The notes: a model not told the origin generated them from the sequence alone. A DNA stretch of 19,880 bases from an uncultured Lentisphaeria bacterium (GCA_905211485.1 CAJMAW010000054.1:1-19880); one strand, 5' to 3'; positions 7,532 through 15,296 are shown, counted from the stretch's first letter. Program-made: numbers and translations.

Positions 7532-8260
7532 TTATCGAATATCCCTGAAGCGGAAGATAATGCTCGCAAGCATCAGCGCGAATACCGCATAAGCGATTCC
7601 CCACAGCGTTGCCAGCCCCACATAGCTCCAGGGCACCGCAATCTCATACACCGCATGACTCTTGAAATTGAAAAGATCCAGATTCATCAGCACTCCCCCG
7701 TTCAGCACCGGAATGCTGATGTTGTATGTTGAAAACGAAAGCCAAATCGCTATCAGCGTGACCACCGGCGCCAGCATTTCCGGCAGAATCACAGAAAACA
7801 GCACCGCCACGGCCGCCATCGGGACTATGCTCAGAATCAGCAAAAGCTGTGCTATGACGAAAGAAAGAGTAATCTCTTCGTTGAAGGCAAAATGATAAAT
7901 TCCGAAAGCGCCCAGCGCAATCAGAATGCAGATGACAAAACCCGTCACACAGACTCCGATCATTTTCCCAAAAATATACTGGGTCCGCCCCAGAGACTTC
8001 GTCAGCAGCGTGGATGCCACGCCGTCCTTCAGCTCTCGCGGGATCTCAAAGGTGATCGAAATCACCGCCAGCACCGCGGCAATCTGATTCAGAAGAAGCG
8101 ACGCATCCACCATCAGCGTCCTTTCCCTGTTCAGACTGATCACATCATAATTCCATGTACTCGCAATCAGCAGCCACACACACAGAATCAGGAAATACAC
8201 CACCTTCATCCGGAGCACGGCCCGCCACGTACTGCCCGCAATCGCCATTACTTCATTCAT
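7532..8260 (-). CDS. ABC-2 type transporter permease (first permease of the locus)
   Basis: The 242-residue protein has about six membrane segments. Residues 72-101 carry EIPRELKDG followed by LLTKSLGRTQYIFGK, the same signature found in the second permease of the locus. The family forms the transmembrane half of ABC exporters driven by a separate ATPase. The two permeases are alike in layout but not close copies, so a heterodimer with the ATPase at 8466-9419 is the simplest model. A purine-rich GAAGGGAG lies upstream of the ATG at 8260; an in-frame ATG four codons on is an alternative start. The substrate cannot be told from the sequence. Confidence 0.87.
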   Translation of the reverse strand: MNEVMAIAGSTWRAVLRMKVVYFLILCVWLLIASTWNYDVISLNRERTLMVDASLLLNQIAAVLAVISITFEIPRELKDGVASTLLTKSLGRTQYIFGKMIGVCVTGFVICILIALGAFGIYHFAFNEEITLSFVIAQLLLILSIVPMAAVAVLFSVILPEMLAPVVTLIAIWLSFSTYNISIPVLNGGVLMNLDLFNFKSHAVYEIAVPWSYVGLATLWGIAYAVFALMLASIIFRFRDIR

Positions 8261-8289
8261 AGCACACTCTCTTCTCCCTTCGGGTTCGT

Positions 8290-8494
8290 TCAGTGAGTTT
8301 GTTTTCCAAAAATCCCAACTTTATATTTATAATATTGATCCGCAATATCCGCCAGTTCCCGAAACAGACGCTTTTTCTTCCTCCCGGCGGAGAATGGACA
8401 ACATCCTCGGCAGGGGAAAGATAAGAAGCGCGCTGCGCAACTTGTCCGGAGAAATACGATCCTTCTTAATCCTCTTTCCGCTGTTCCGCATCAT
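8290..8494 (-). pseudogene. Possible small gene with a frameshift in an A5 run (67 residues if corrected)
   Basis: Between the ATPase and the first permease, one minus-strand frame opens at ATG ATG (8494/8491), overlapping the ATPase end, and reads through LRSALLIFPLPRMLSILRR. It then hits an A5 run (T5 at 8372-8376 on the + strand). Dropping one base there joins it to another frame that reads RLFRELADIADQYYKYKVG and stops at 8290. The joined product would be 67 residues, helical and charged, and would fill the gap exactly. Neither frame is convincing alone: the first ends early and the second has no start codon. There is no clear ribosome binding site. It may be a real small gene with a base error, a decayed gene, or chance. 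I do not recognise a family. Confidence 0.3.
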
Positions 8495-9419
8495 TTTGTT
8501 CAATGGTATGAAAGAAAAAGTTCTCCAGGGATTCCGCGGCGGCGGAACGAATGATTTTCCCGGGGAAACGCTCGGAAAGGCGTTTGATTTTCTCCTCCGT
8601 CTCCCAGGAGATCTTCCGGAAGGAGAGTTTCCAGTCTCCGGATGAATCTTTCACACTTTCCGAAGCATCGGACATCAGTTCCTTGACAGCGTCGTCGCAG
8701 GAATGAATCTCCAGAACCGTTCCGGATTCCGGCAGAAGGTCCTTCAGGCTCCCGGAACAGAGCAAACGGCCTTTGTTCAGAATGGCGATATGATCGCAGA
8801 TTTCCTGCACGTCGGAAAGAATGTGGCTGCTGAAAAACACCGTCGCATTCCGGCTGCTCTGGGAAGAGATGATCTCCTTGAGTTCCTGTCGCCCATAGGG
8901 ATCCAGTCCCAGCAGGGGTTCATCGAGAATCAGCAGTTCCGGGTAGTTGAGGATGGCCTGCGCAATCCCGATGCGCTGGAGCATGCCGCGGGAGAAGGAG
9001 CCGAGCTTCGACTTCACATGTTTCGTCATTTTCACGATTTCGAGCGCTTCCTGAATCCGGTCGCGGCGCAAAGAGGAGGGAATTTTCAGAAGTTTCGCGC
9101 AGATGGAGAGAAATTCCATGGCACTCAGCTGCGGACTGAAGGATGGAGTGTCCGGAAGAAAACCGATGCGGCTTTTTACTTCCACATCGTCTGCCGGACG
9201 CCCCAACACCATCGCGCTGCCGGCCGTCGGCTTGATAAGATCCATCAGGAGTTTGATTGTCGTTGTTTTCCCAGCTCCGTTCGGCCCCAGAAAACCGAAT
9301 ACGGCACCCCGGGGGATGTCGATGCTCAGTTCCGACAAGGCCGCGTTCCGGCTCCGGAACAGAAACATCCCGTATTTTTTTGTCAGTCCCCTGGTGGAAA
9401 TCACAAAGTCGTCATTCAT
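8466..9419 (-). CDS. ABC transporter ATP-binding protein
   Basis: The 317-residue protein has Walker A GPNGAGKT (residues 45-52), a signature region SFSRGMLQR (141-149, where FSRGM replaces LSGGQ as is common in ABC-2 exporters), Walker B and D-loop LLILDEPLLGLDP (162-174) and the H-loop histidine H199. The first 220 residues are the nucleotide-binding domain. The remaining 100 form a variable C-terminal extension typical of CcmA/NatA-like subunits. It acts on the cytoplasmic face, powering export through the permeases encoded downstream. It is the first gene of the minus-strand operon and is preceded by a TATAAT promoter at about 9490. The ribosome binding site is modest (AAAGGA). The substrate is unknown. 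Confidence 0.93.
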   Translation of the reverse strand: MNDDFVISTRGLTKKYGMFLFRSRNAALSELSIDIPRGAVFGFLGPNGAGKTTTIKLLMDLIKPTAGSAMVLGRPADDVEVKSRIGFLPDTPSFSPQLSAMEFLSICAKLLKIPSSLRRDRIQEALEIVKMTKHVKSKLGSFSRGMLQRIGIAQAILNYPELLILDEPLLGLDPYGRQELKEIISSQSSRNATVFFSSHILSDVQEICDHIAILNKGRLLCSGSLKDLLPESGTVLEIHSCDDAVKELMSDASESVKDSSGDWKLSFRKISWETEEKIKRLSERFPGKIIRSAAAESLENFFFHTIEQNDAEQRKED

Positions 9420-9489
9420 GCAGGATCCATTCCTTTCCGCCAGCTTCCGCGGCCATCCCCAAAAAACCTTTTAAAGCTTCACTGGTAGT

Positions 9490-9516
9490 ATTATACAGCG
9501 TTTTTTCTCCCTGCAA
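9490..9516 (-). promoter_or_regulatory. Sigma-70-like promoter of the ABC operon
   Basis: On the minus strand a perfect TATAAT (9490-9495) is preceded by TTGCAG (9511-9516) with a 15-base spacer. A second TTGCAC lies at 9517-9522, forming the repeat TTGCACTTGCAG. It lies just after the hisC stop and about 70 bases before the ATPase start. The short spacer lowers certainty about the -35. Confidence 0.55.
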
Positions 9517-9527
9517 GTGCAAGTGAG

Positions 9528-10595
9528 TCAGCCGTAGAGTTTCTCCGTCAGGGAAACGAGATCCGCCATTTCGCCCGTCGTCCCGACCGTGATCCGGACA
9601 TAGCGCCCCGTCACCGGGCCGGGGAAATAACGGACCAGAACATCATGCTCCCGGAGAGACCGGAAATATTTTTCCCCGTCTCCATCGGGAGGCGAGGCAA
9701 AGACGAAATTCGTTTCCGTATCCGTCATGGTGAACCCCAGTTCCCAGAGCCCGAGGCTGAGCATTTCCCGCGCCAGCTTCACTTTCGCCACACAATCCTG
9801 GAAATAGGCGCGGTCCCAGAGCGAGGCCAGGGCCAGTTTCTGCGTCAGCATGGACACATTGTAGGAATCCTTCACCTTCATCATTCCTTCAATGATTTTT
9901 TCATGAGCGACGGCGTATCCGAAACGCAGCCCGGCCAGGGAACGGCTCTTGGAAAAGGTCCGGCTCAGGATCAGGTTGGGATACTCTTTCAGCAGATCCG
10001 CGCAGTTGTCCCTTGCGAAGTCCGCATACGCCTCGTCGATCAGGACGATTCCATGGAATTCCTCACAGATCCGCGCAATCCTTTCTTTCGGAAAACTGTT
10101 CCCCGTGGGGGCGTTCGGGCGCGCTATCATCAGAAGGAACGCTCCTTCCGCCTGTTTCTCCAGATTCTCCGGCAAAGAAAAATCATCGTTGAGCGGGATC
10201 CGGATACAGGGCGCGCCCTGGATTTCCGCAAGAGAGGGATACAGCGAATAGGAGGGATCCAGACACGCCATGGGACGCCCGGGCCCGCAGAAACAGCGCA
10301 TTGCAATGTTCAGGATGTCATCCGACCCGTTTCCAGCAATCACGTTTTCATATGTCATCCCGAATGCGGCCCCGATTTCCGCGCGCAGTTCGGTTGCCAG
10401 CGGATCCGGATACAGACGCAGCCTTCCGTAATCAAATTCCTGGAGCGTGCGGAGCACTCCCGGCGAAGGAGGATACGGATTCTCATTCGTGTTCAGTTTG
10501 ACGATGTTCCGGGCTTTCGGCTGTTCGCCTGGCACATAACCGCTCATCGCTTCGATTTCAGGTCTGAAAAAAGAGACATATTCCTTCATTTTCAT
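9528..10595 (-). CDS. hisC: Histidinol-phosphate aminotransferase
   Basis: The 355-residue protein is of normal HisC length. It is a PLP-dependent class I/II aminotransferase that converts imidazole-acetol phosphate and glutamate to L-histidinol phosphate and 2-oxoglutarate. Visible motifs are LNTNENPYPPSP (residues 34-45), GNGSDD (88-93), NAPTGN (161-166), IDEAYADF (186-193) and the PLP-lysine segment TFSKSRSLAGLRFGY with K216. The C-terminal RYVRITVGT carries the phosphate-binding arginines. The start ATG at 10595 overlaps the hisD stop in ATGA. An open frame continues upstream to 10895, but only as out-of-frame hisD sequence. HisC and HisD act at successive late steps of histidine biosynthesis, so the pair is a partial his operon. 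Confidence 0.95.
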   Translation of the reverse strand: MKMKEYVSFFRPEIEAMSGYVPGEQPKARNIVKLNTNENPYPPSPGVLRTLQEFDYGRLRLYPDPLATELRAEIGAAFGMTYENVIAGNGSDDILNIAMRCFCGPGRPMACLDPSYSLYPSLAEIQGAPCIRIPLNDDFSLPENLEKQAEGAFLLMIARPNAPTGNSFPKERIARICEEFHGIVLIDEAYADFARDNCADLLKEYPNLILSRTFSKSRSLAGLRFGYAVAHEKIIEGMMKVKDSYNVSMLTQKLALASLWDRAYFQDCVAKVKLAREMLSLGLWELGFTMTDTETNFVFASPPDGDGEKYFRSLREHDVLVRYFPGPVTGRYVRITVGTTGEMADLVSLTEKLYG

Positions 10596-11890
10596 TTTGC
10601 CCGTTCCCTTCTGATGGAGGCGCTTCGTCCATGTGCGTCCAGCCCCTCCATTGCCGCAAATTGTTCGATGCTGTCCACTTCCGCCATGAGGGCATTCCTG
10701 GTATACTGGATCAGGCTGCTCCGGCGCATGAAATCGGCGCCTGTGATTCCGTGGAAGAACTTCGCTGTCCCCGCGGTGGGGAGCACATGGCTCGGGCCGG
10801 CGGTGAAGTCGCCGCAGGGTTCCGGGGTCCACGGGCCCAGGAAGATGGCTCCCGCGGCCTTGACCTTTCCCGCCACGGATCCCGGATTCGCACAATGGAT
10901 TTCCAGATGTTCCGGCGCATAATTTCCGGCGATTTCCGCCGCATCGTCCATTCCTGCGGCTTCTATCAGGAAGACTCCGCTGGAGAGAACTTTGCTCACG
11001 GGGCCCTGACGGCTCAGCAGTCTGGACTGCTTCTCCAGCTCCTTCCGCACTTTCTCAAGCATTCCCGCGCAGTCGGAGACCAGAACCGCCTGTTCCAGTC
11101 CGCTTCCGTGCTCCGCCTGCGACAGCATGTCCGCCGCGATCAGAGCCGGATCCGCCTGTCCGTCCGCAATGACCATGATTTCGGAAGGACCCGCCACCAT
11201 GTCCACCGCCACTGTCCCGAACACCAGTTTCTTGGCCGCGGCCACATAGGCGTTCCCGGGGCCGACAATCTTTTCCACACGCGGAATGCTTTCCGTCCCA
11301 TAGGCAAGCGCGGCTATGGCATAGGCGCCGCCGATCCTGTAAATTTCCGTCGCGCCGGCGGCATGGAGGGCATATAATGTCGCAGGATTGACCATCCCGT
11401 TTTTCATCGGGGGAGTGGCCGCCACGATTTCCCGTACGCCAGCCGCCCGGGCAATCGCCACGGTATGGAGCGCAGTTGACACAAGCGGCGCCGTTCCTCC
11501 GGGGATATAGCAGCCCACACGCTGCATGGGGGTGAAGCGCTCTCCCTGCATCACTCCGGGCCGCGGTCGAAATATCCAGTTCTTCGGCACGGTCCGTTTC
11601 GCAAAAGTCCGGATATTCGACAACGCCTGACGCAGCGCCTTCTTCATCGCCGGAGACACCGCTCCGGACGCAGAGCGGATTTCCTCTTCCGAAACCCGGA
11701 AACGTTCCGGAGTCAAATCCACCCCGTCAAACTTTTTCAGGAAGAAACGCACTGCGGAATCCCCCTTCAGGCGTACGCTCTCCACAATTTCCGATACGGA
11801 TTTCTCAATTTCCGGGGGGCAGACAGGCCGGTTGTAAAGCGCCTTCAGCGCATTTTCATAATTCTTGTCTTTTCTCCGAATCAGTTTCAT
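10592..11890 (-). CDS. hisD: Histidinol dehydrogenase
   Basis: The 432-residue protein matches the usual HisD length. It catalyses the last two steps of histidine synthesis, oxidising L-histidinol to histidine with NAD+ and a zinc ion. Motifs seen are YIPGGTAPLVST, GPGNAYVAAAK, VDMVAGPSE, the metal-site segment DMLSQAEHGS, the catalytic APEHLEIH with adjacent Glu and His, and GPSHVLPT near the C-terminus. The start is placed at ATG 11890, preceded by AAGGAA at 7 nt. An in-frame ATG nine codons upstream (11917) lies in a palindrome and is less likely. It overlaps hisC by 4 nt. No other his genes are in the window. Confidence 0.95.
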   Translation of the reverse strand: MKLIRRKDKNYENALKALYNRPVCPPEIEKSVSEIVESVRLKGDSAVRFFLKKFDGVDLTPERFRVSEEEIRSASGAVSPAMKKALRQALSNIRTFAKRTVPKNWIFRPRPGVMQGERFTPMQRVGCYIPGGTAPLVSTALHTVAIARAAGVREIVAATPPMKNGMVNPATLYALHAAGATEIYRIGGAYAIAALAYGTESIPRVEKIVGPGNAYVAAAKKLVFGTVAVDMVAGPSEIMVIADGQADPALIAADMLSQAEHGSGLEQAVLVSDCAGMLEKVRKELEKQSRLLSRQGPVSKVLSSGVFLIEAAGMDDAAEIAGNYAPEHLEIHCANPGSVAGKVKAAGAIFLGPWTPEPCGDFTAGPSHVLPTAGTAKFFHGITGADFMRRSSLIQYTRNALMAEVDSIEQFAAMEGLDAHGRSASIRRERAK

Positions 11891-11913
11891 TTTCCGTTCC
11901 TTATTCTGGCACA

Positions 11914-11928
11914 GCATCCCCGGGATGC
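11914..11928. repeat. 15-base perfect palindrome in the hisD leader
   Basis: GCATCCC C GGGATGC lies between the hisD promoter and start codon, about 24 bases upstream of ATG 11890. It may be an operator or a small RNA hairpin next to the ribosome binding region. No attenuator with a run of His codons is seen. Confidence 0.4.
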
Positions 11929-11957
11929 TTCTTTCTCCTTGAGATTAACAGAATATT

Positions 11958-11986
11958 ATTATAATACGGGATCTGTGATTTTCCAG
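11958..11986 (-). promoter_or_regulatory. Probable hisD-hisC promoter
   Basis: The minus strand has TATAAT at 11958-11963 inside an AT-rich run, and CTGGAA at 11981-11986 as a weak -35, with a 17-base spacer. It is about 70 bases upstream of the hisD start. Confidence 0.5.
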
Positions 11987-12047
11987 TCCTGTATGAGCCA
12001 AAGTCGTGGAAAGGCGATGGAAGGGCGGAGTGAAGTAGGGAGGGGGG

Positions 12048-12070
12048 AAAAAACGATCGTTCCGTTTTTT
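12048..12070. terminator. A/T-stem hairpin after ispH, possible terminator
   Basis: AAAAAACG (12048-12055) and CGTTTTTT (12063-12070) form an 8-bp stem with a 7-nt loop, flanked by G4 and C4 runs. It is about 100 bases downstream of the ispH stop in the direction of transcription. The stem itself supplies the U-run. It is unusual in form, so the call is tentative. Confidence 0.35.
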
Positions 12071-12156
12071 TCTTCCCCTGCCGTCAAAAAGACAGCTGCG
12101 GAAGAAACGGGGAAGCAACGCGCATTTTCCCAAAGGGACTTCCGCCCCCCGCCGTT

Positions 12157-12176
12157 CAGCTCCGGTCAGCTCCGGT
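12157..12176. repeat. Tandem 10-base repeat across the ispH stop codon
   Basis: CAGCTCCGGT occurs twice in direct tandem (12157-12166 and 12167-12176). On the minus strand the ispH stop TGA (12168-12166) spans the boundary. Slippage could change the last residues of IspH. Confidence 0.6.
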
Positions 12177-13074
12177 CAATTCCGATCAGGCTTTGCGGGG
12201 TCCTCTTTCCGCGGGGAACGGGAAGTTTGCGGAGTTCGCCCAGAAGCTCCTCCATCAGTTCCTCCGGAGCCGACGCGCCGGAGGCAATCCCCAGACATTC
12301 CACTCCGGAAAGGAACGCGGGATCCAGCGCGGAAGCACAGGGGATCAGGACGGAACGCTTCCCGGCGGCGGAGACCAGTTCGGCAAGACGGCGGGAGTTG
12401 GAACTCTTCTCAGAACCGATGACGATGACGGCGTCGCAAAGCGAGGCCAGATGCCGGACCGCCTTCTGACGCTCCTCCGTCGCATGACAGACATTCGCCC
12501 CCGCCAGCAGATCCGGTATTTTCTCCTTCAGAATCGCCGTCATATCCGCGATTTCGCCTGCATTGAGCGTAGTCTGGGAGAGACTCGCATAGCGTTTCCC
12601 CGGGTCGGGACGGAACGCACGGGCCTCCTCCGGAGTTTCGATCAGATGCGCCTCTCCTTTGATCCGTCCCAGGATGCCCTCCACCTCCCTGTGGGCCCGT
12701 TTCCCGAAAAGCAGGATCACAAACCCCGATTCGGAAAGAGCCGCGGCACGCCGGTGGACCGCTTTCACCAGGGGACAGGTGGCATCAATCACAGTGAGCG
12801 CAGAACGTCTTGCACGGGCTTCGACTTCGGCGGAAACGCCATGGGCGCTGAGGATCAGCGTCCCTCCCGGAGGCGTGTCCTCCGGTTTTTCGATGATCCG
12901 AACTCCTTTTGATTTCAATCCGTTTACCACATGTTCGTTATGAACAATCTCATGCAGGATGCAGACGGGAGGAGCCGCCTGCCCTCCGGCAAGAAGGACT
13001 TGATCGACCATTTCAAGCGCTCTGCGGACTCCGCTGCAGAAGCCGCGGGGTTCTGCAAGAAGAATCTTTTTCAT
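12166..13074 (-). CDS. ispH: 4-hydroxy-3-methylbut-2-enyl diphosphate reductase
   Basis: The 302-residue protein is of normal length. It is the last enzyme of the MEP isoprenoid pathway, reducing HMBPP to IPP and DMAPP with a [4Fe-4S] cluster. The three cluster cysteines are visible: C13 in GFCSGV, C100 in DATCPLV and C196 in NVCHATEERQ. The substrate-binding residues H41, H78 (SAHGVS), H128 and E130 (AHREVEG), T168 (SQTT) and the SSNS loop near residue 225 are also present. The start MKKILLAEPRGFCSG at 13074 overlaps the trmO stop as ATGA; the frame upstream of it is trmO in another register. An ATG six codons upstream is the alternative. The last gene of a three-gene minus-strand unit. Confidence 0.96.
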   Translation of the reverse strand: MKKILLAEPRGFCSGVRRALEMVDQVLLAGGQAAPPVCILHEIVHNEHVVNGLKSKGVRIIEKPEDTPPGGTLILSAHGVSAEVEARARRSALTVIDATCPLVKAVHRRAAALSESGFVILLFGKRAHREVEGILGRIKGEAHLIETPEEARAFRPDPGKRYASLSQTTLNAGEIADMTAILKEKIPDLLAGANVCHATEERQKAVRHLASLCDAVIVIGSEKSSNSRRLAELVSAAGKRSVLIPCASALDPAFLSGVECLGIASGASAPEELMEELLGELRKLPVPRGKRTPQSLIGIDRS

Positions 13075-14057
13075 TCCTTTTTCCGCTCCCATCCTTCCCG
13101 CTGTTTCCCGCGCTTCTTCATAAGAGGAAGCGCCCTGCCCGTGTTTTCCCCGGAAGAAGCAGTGTTGTTTCCCGCGTTCTTCATCTCCTTCTCCTCCGCC
13201 CTTCCGTTCCATTCTCCGGAGAAGTTTTCAAAGCGGGCGCGGAAGGCGCGGTGGAAATCCTTGTCGGCATACCGGTCCTTTGCTCCGCGGAGGAGCTCTT
13301 CCTTCCGGTAATGGGATTCGACTCCATGGATGAGGACGATGCGTCTTTCCTCCTCCAGGGAAAAGATCACTCTCCAGGTTCTGCATCCGAGCGAATACCA
13401 GTCCGGCGGCGCCGTGGCGTCTTCCTCCGCCAGAGGCGCCACCCGTTTCCGGCTTCGGTCGAGGGGGCGGTATTTCATCTGGACATCGCAGAAATTGAAA
13501 AGATCCAGCCCCGCATGATCGCGCAGCCATTCGGCCCGTTCGCGCGCAGCCGGATCAAAGACGATTTTCCAGACAGGCTCCTGAGCAATGAGATCCCGCC
13601 ATCCGGCGGCGGATCCGGGGAAGGAATCGGCTTCGGGAATATAGGGTTTGATGTCGAGGACGGGCGTGGCGTCCAGAATGTCCGAATTGCGGATGAGCAG
13701 CCCGTTTTTCTCCACGGAAAGAAGTTCCACGCAGCTGATGCCGACGGGATTCGGACGATGGGGGGAACGAGTCGCGAACACGCCGTAACGTCCTCCGTCC
13801 GGAGCCAGCGGAGGACGCACCTTCGGGCGCCATGTCCCGTTCAGATGGAAACAGAAAATCACCCAGATCCGGTCGAACCCCTTCAGGTCCTCCGCCGCGA
13901 CGTCGTAGTGATGCCCGGGGACGAATTCGATGAAGGCAGGCATCCCTGTGGAAAAGGATGCCTGCCTGGGCGCTTCAAAGCGATAGCGCGCCTTCGTCCG
14001 CAGATACCCGATGGGGGTGAAGCGGAACTCCGGCTCAGGGGATGCGTCGGAGGCCAT
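13071..14057 (-). CDS. trmO: tRNA (adenine(37)-N6)-methyltransferase TrmO, with C-terminal extension
   Basis: The 328-residue protein belongs to the TrmO/TsaA (UPF0066) family, which uses SAM to methylate the N6 position of t6A37 in ANN-decoding tRNAs. The hallmark ATRSPHRPNPVG stretch (residues 95-106) and ILDATPVLDIKPYIPEAD (127-144) are intact. Homologues such as that of E. coli are about 235 residues. Here the C-terminal part (about 215-277) still looks folded, but a final 50-residue tail (about 279-328) is polar, Lys/Arg/Glu-rich and low in complexity. The tail may have arisen by loss of an earlier stop. The start lies 4 nt after the upstream isomerase stop, and the stop overlaps ispH as ATGA, so the three genes are one transcriptional unit. 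Confidence 0.93.
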   Translation of the reverse strand: MASDASPEPEFRFTPIGYLRTKARYRFEAPRQASFSTGMPAFIEFVPGHHYDVAAEDLKGFDRIWVIFCFHLNGTWRPKVRPPLAPDGGRYGVFATRSPHRPNPVGISCVELLSVEKNGLLIRNSDILDATPVLDIKPYIPEADSFPGSAAGWRDLIAQEPVWKIVFDPAARERAEWLRDHAGLDLFNFCDVQMKYRPLDRSRKRVAPLAEEDATAPPDWYSLGCRTWRVIFSLEEERRIVLIHGVESHYRKEELLRGAKDRYADKDFHRAFRARFENFSGEWNGRAEEKEMKNAGNNTASSGENTGRALPLMKKRGKQREGWERKKE

Positions 14058-14061
14058 AGGC

Positions 14062-14832
14062 TCAGGATTCGCAGAGGTTCTTCGTCAGATAGTCGAAACT
14101 CATCTTCAGGGACTTGAACGGATCAAAGCGGCAGACGTCCTGTTCAATGATGAACCACTTGCACCCGGACTTCTCCGCCGCGGGAATGATTTTCGACCAG
14201 TTCAGATTCCCGTATCCGATTTCCATCATGGAAACCGCGCCCTTCCAGATTCCGTAATCCTTCAGATGCAGCAGGGGAAGGCGTTTGTGGAGTTTTCTGC
14301 ACCATTCCACGCAGTCGCCTCCGCCGAACTGGACCCAGTAGGTATCGATTTCGCCCATGAATTTTTTCGGATCGGTGTTTTCGTAAATGATGTCCAGTCC
14401 GAGTTTTCCGTCCTTGAACTTCACGAATTCCGCCGCGTGGTTGTGGTAGCAGAAGACGATTCCGGCCGAAGCAAAGACCTCAGCTGCCCGGTTCAGTCGC
14501 CGGGCCAGTTTTCTGTAGTCCGCCGCGGTGGCGGGAGCAGTGTGCGGCCACGGATATGCCGTATAGCGGCAGTTCAGAATCTGAAGACGTTCCACCACTT
14601 TTTCCGGAGTGTCGAGCACTTCATCGCCGCCGTCATGCGACGCACAGACAGTCAGGTCCTCCCCATCCAGAATCTTTGCCAGTTCCCGATAGTCAATGGG
14701 CCCAAGTCCGGAAATCTGGACCGCGCGGTACCCGATTTTCCGGATCTTCTTCAGGGTTGCGGCCACATCCGACGGGGTTTTCGTGAATTCTCTGACGGTG
14801 TAAAGCTGTGCGGCAATCTGCTCTTTCTTCAT
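14062..14832 (-). CDS. Sugar phosphate isomerase/epimerase family protein (xylose isomerase-like TIM barrel)
   Basis: The 256-residue protein has the features of the AP-endonuclease-2/xylose isomerase-like TIM-barrel family. These include QLYTVREF at residues 9-16, GYRAVQISG near 34-42, YHNHAAEF (about 128-135), GEIDTYWVQFGG, LLHLKDY and a final WFIIEQD motif, whose Glu, Asp and His residues bind a divalent metal. Members isomerise or epimerise sugars and inositol derivatives; the substrate here is not predictable. There is no export signal, so it should be cytoplasmic. AAGGA lies 9 nt before ATG 14832. It is the first gene of the unit with trmO and ispH. Such proteins are abundant in PVC-group genomes, often near Gfo/Idh/MocA oxidoreductases. 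Confidence 0.88.
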   Translation of the reverse strand: MKKEQIAAQLYTVREFTKTPSDVAATLKKIRKIGYRAVQISGLGPIDYRELAKILDGEDLTVCASHDGGDEVLDTPEKVVERLQILNCRYTAYPWPHTAPATAADYRKLARRLNRAAEVFASAGIVFCYHNHAAEFVKFKDGKLGLDIIYENTDPKKFMGEIDTYWVQFGGGDCVEWCRKLHKRLPLLHLKDYGIWKGAVSMMEIGYGNLNWSKIIPAAEKSGCKWFIIEQDVCRFDPFKSLKMSFDYLTKNLCES

Positions 14833-15296
14833 TTCTGCGCATCCTTCTGGCTATTGACTGTTGCTGACATTTTTCGGCTCCGGCCGGAAATTCTTCCGAA
14901 GTCTCTGAGAATTCCCGTCTCCGGCAGGCGGACAAGCTTTCCGCCGTACTTTCTTCCATGCGTTCTTTCAACGCGTCCTTAACAATACGTCTGTTTAATG
15001 TACGTTTTTCCCGGCGTATTGCAAACCGTTTTCTCCGTTATTTTTCAGGAAACGGACTTGCTCCGGATGCACGGTCATGGCATATTATCCCAGCCCGGAG
15101 CGGAGGGCGGCGGAGGGGGGGAGCAGGAATCCTTCTCCGTCTCCGCAGCATTCCCGGCCCCGTCCGCAAGAAAGGGAGGGGACAGAAACCGGAAAAGAAA
15201 AAGACGGACGGAGAGGGGAGGAAATCCTCTCCGCCTTTGGATGGATTCCAATTCAGATTCATATTTATCCCAAGGACCAAGGAGCGAAGAGACATC
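14833..15296. other. Divergent intergenic region between the isomerase unit and trxB
   Basis: The 464-base gap holds no convincing gene. Open frames in it are extensions of flanking genes or shadows. It must carry both divergent promoters. On the minus strand TTGCAA (15019-15024) and TACATT (14997-15002) with a 16-base spacer may serve the isomerase. On the + strand TTGGAT (15237-15242) and CATATT (15260-15265) with a 17-base spacer may serve trxB. Both are weak matches. Confidence 0.4.
15209..15233. repeat. 8-bp stem hairpin upstream of trxB
   Basis: CGGAGAGG (15209-15216) and CCTCTCCG (15226-15233) pair with a 9-nt loop, directly before the possible trxB -35 at 15237. It could be an operator or a terminator insulating trxB. 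No function is shown. Confidence 0.4.

Noticed and set aside
10596..10895. N-terminal extension of hisC by about 100 residues
   Set aside because: It lies wholly inside hisD in another frame, and HisC homology begins at ATG 10595.
9645..10922. Long + strand open frame of 425 codons opposite hisC and hisD
   Set aside because: It is antisense to two well-supported enzymes.
12909..14117. Long + strand open frame of 402 codons
   Set aside because: It is antisense to trmO and ispH, which have clear family motifs; such shadows are common in GC-rich codon use.
14011..14982. Long + strand open frame of 323 codons opposite the isomerase
   Set aside because: No family resemblance or ribosome binding site; the minus-strand gene explains the region.
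14958..15296. N-terminal extension of trxB by over 100 residues
   Set aside because: The sequence is low in complexity, without a ribosome binding site, and TrxB homology and usual length begin at ATG 15297.
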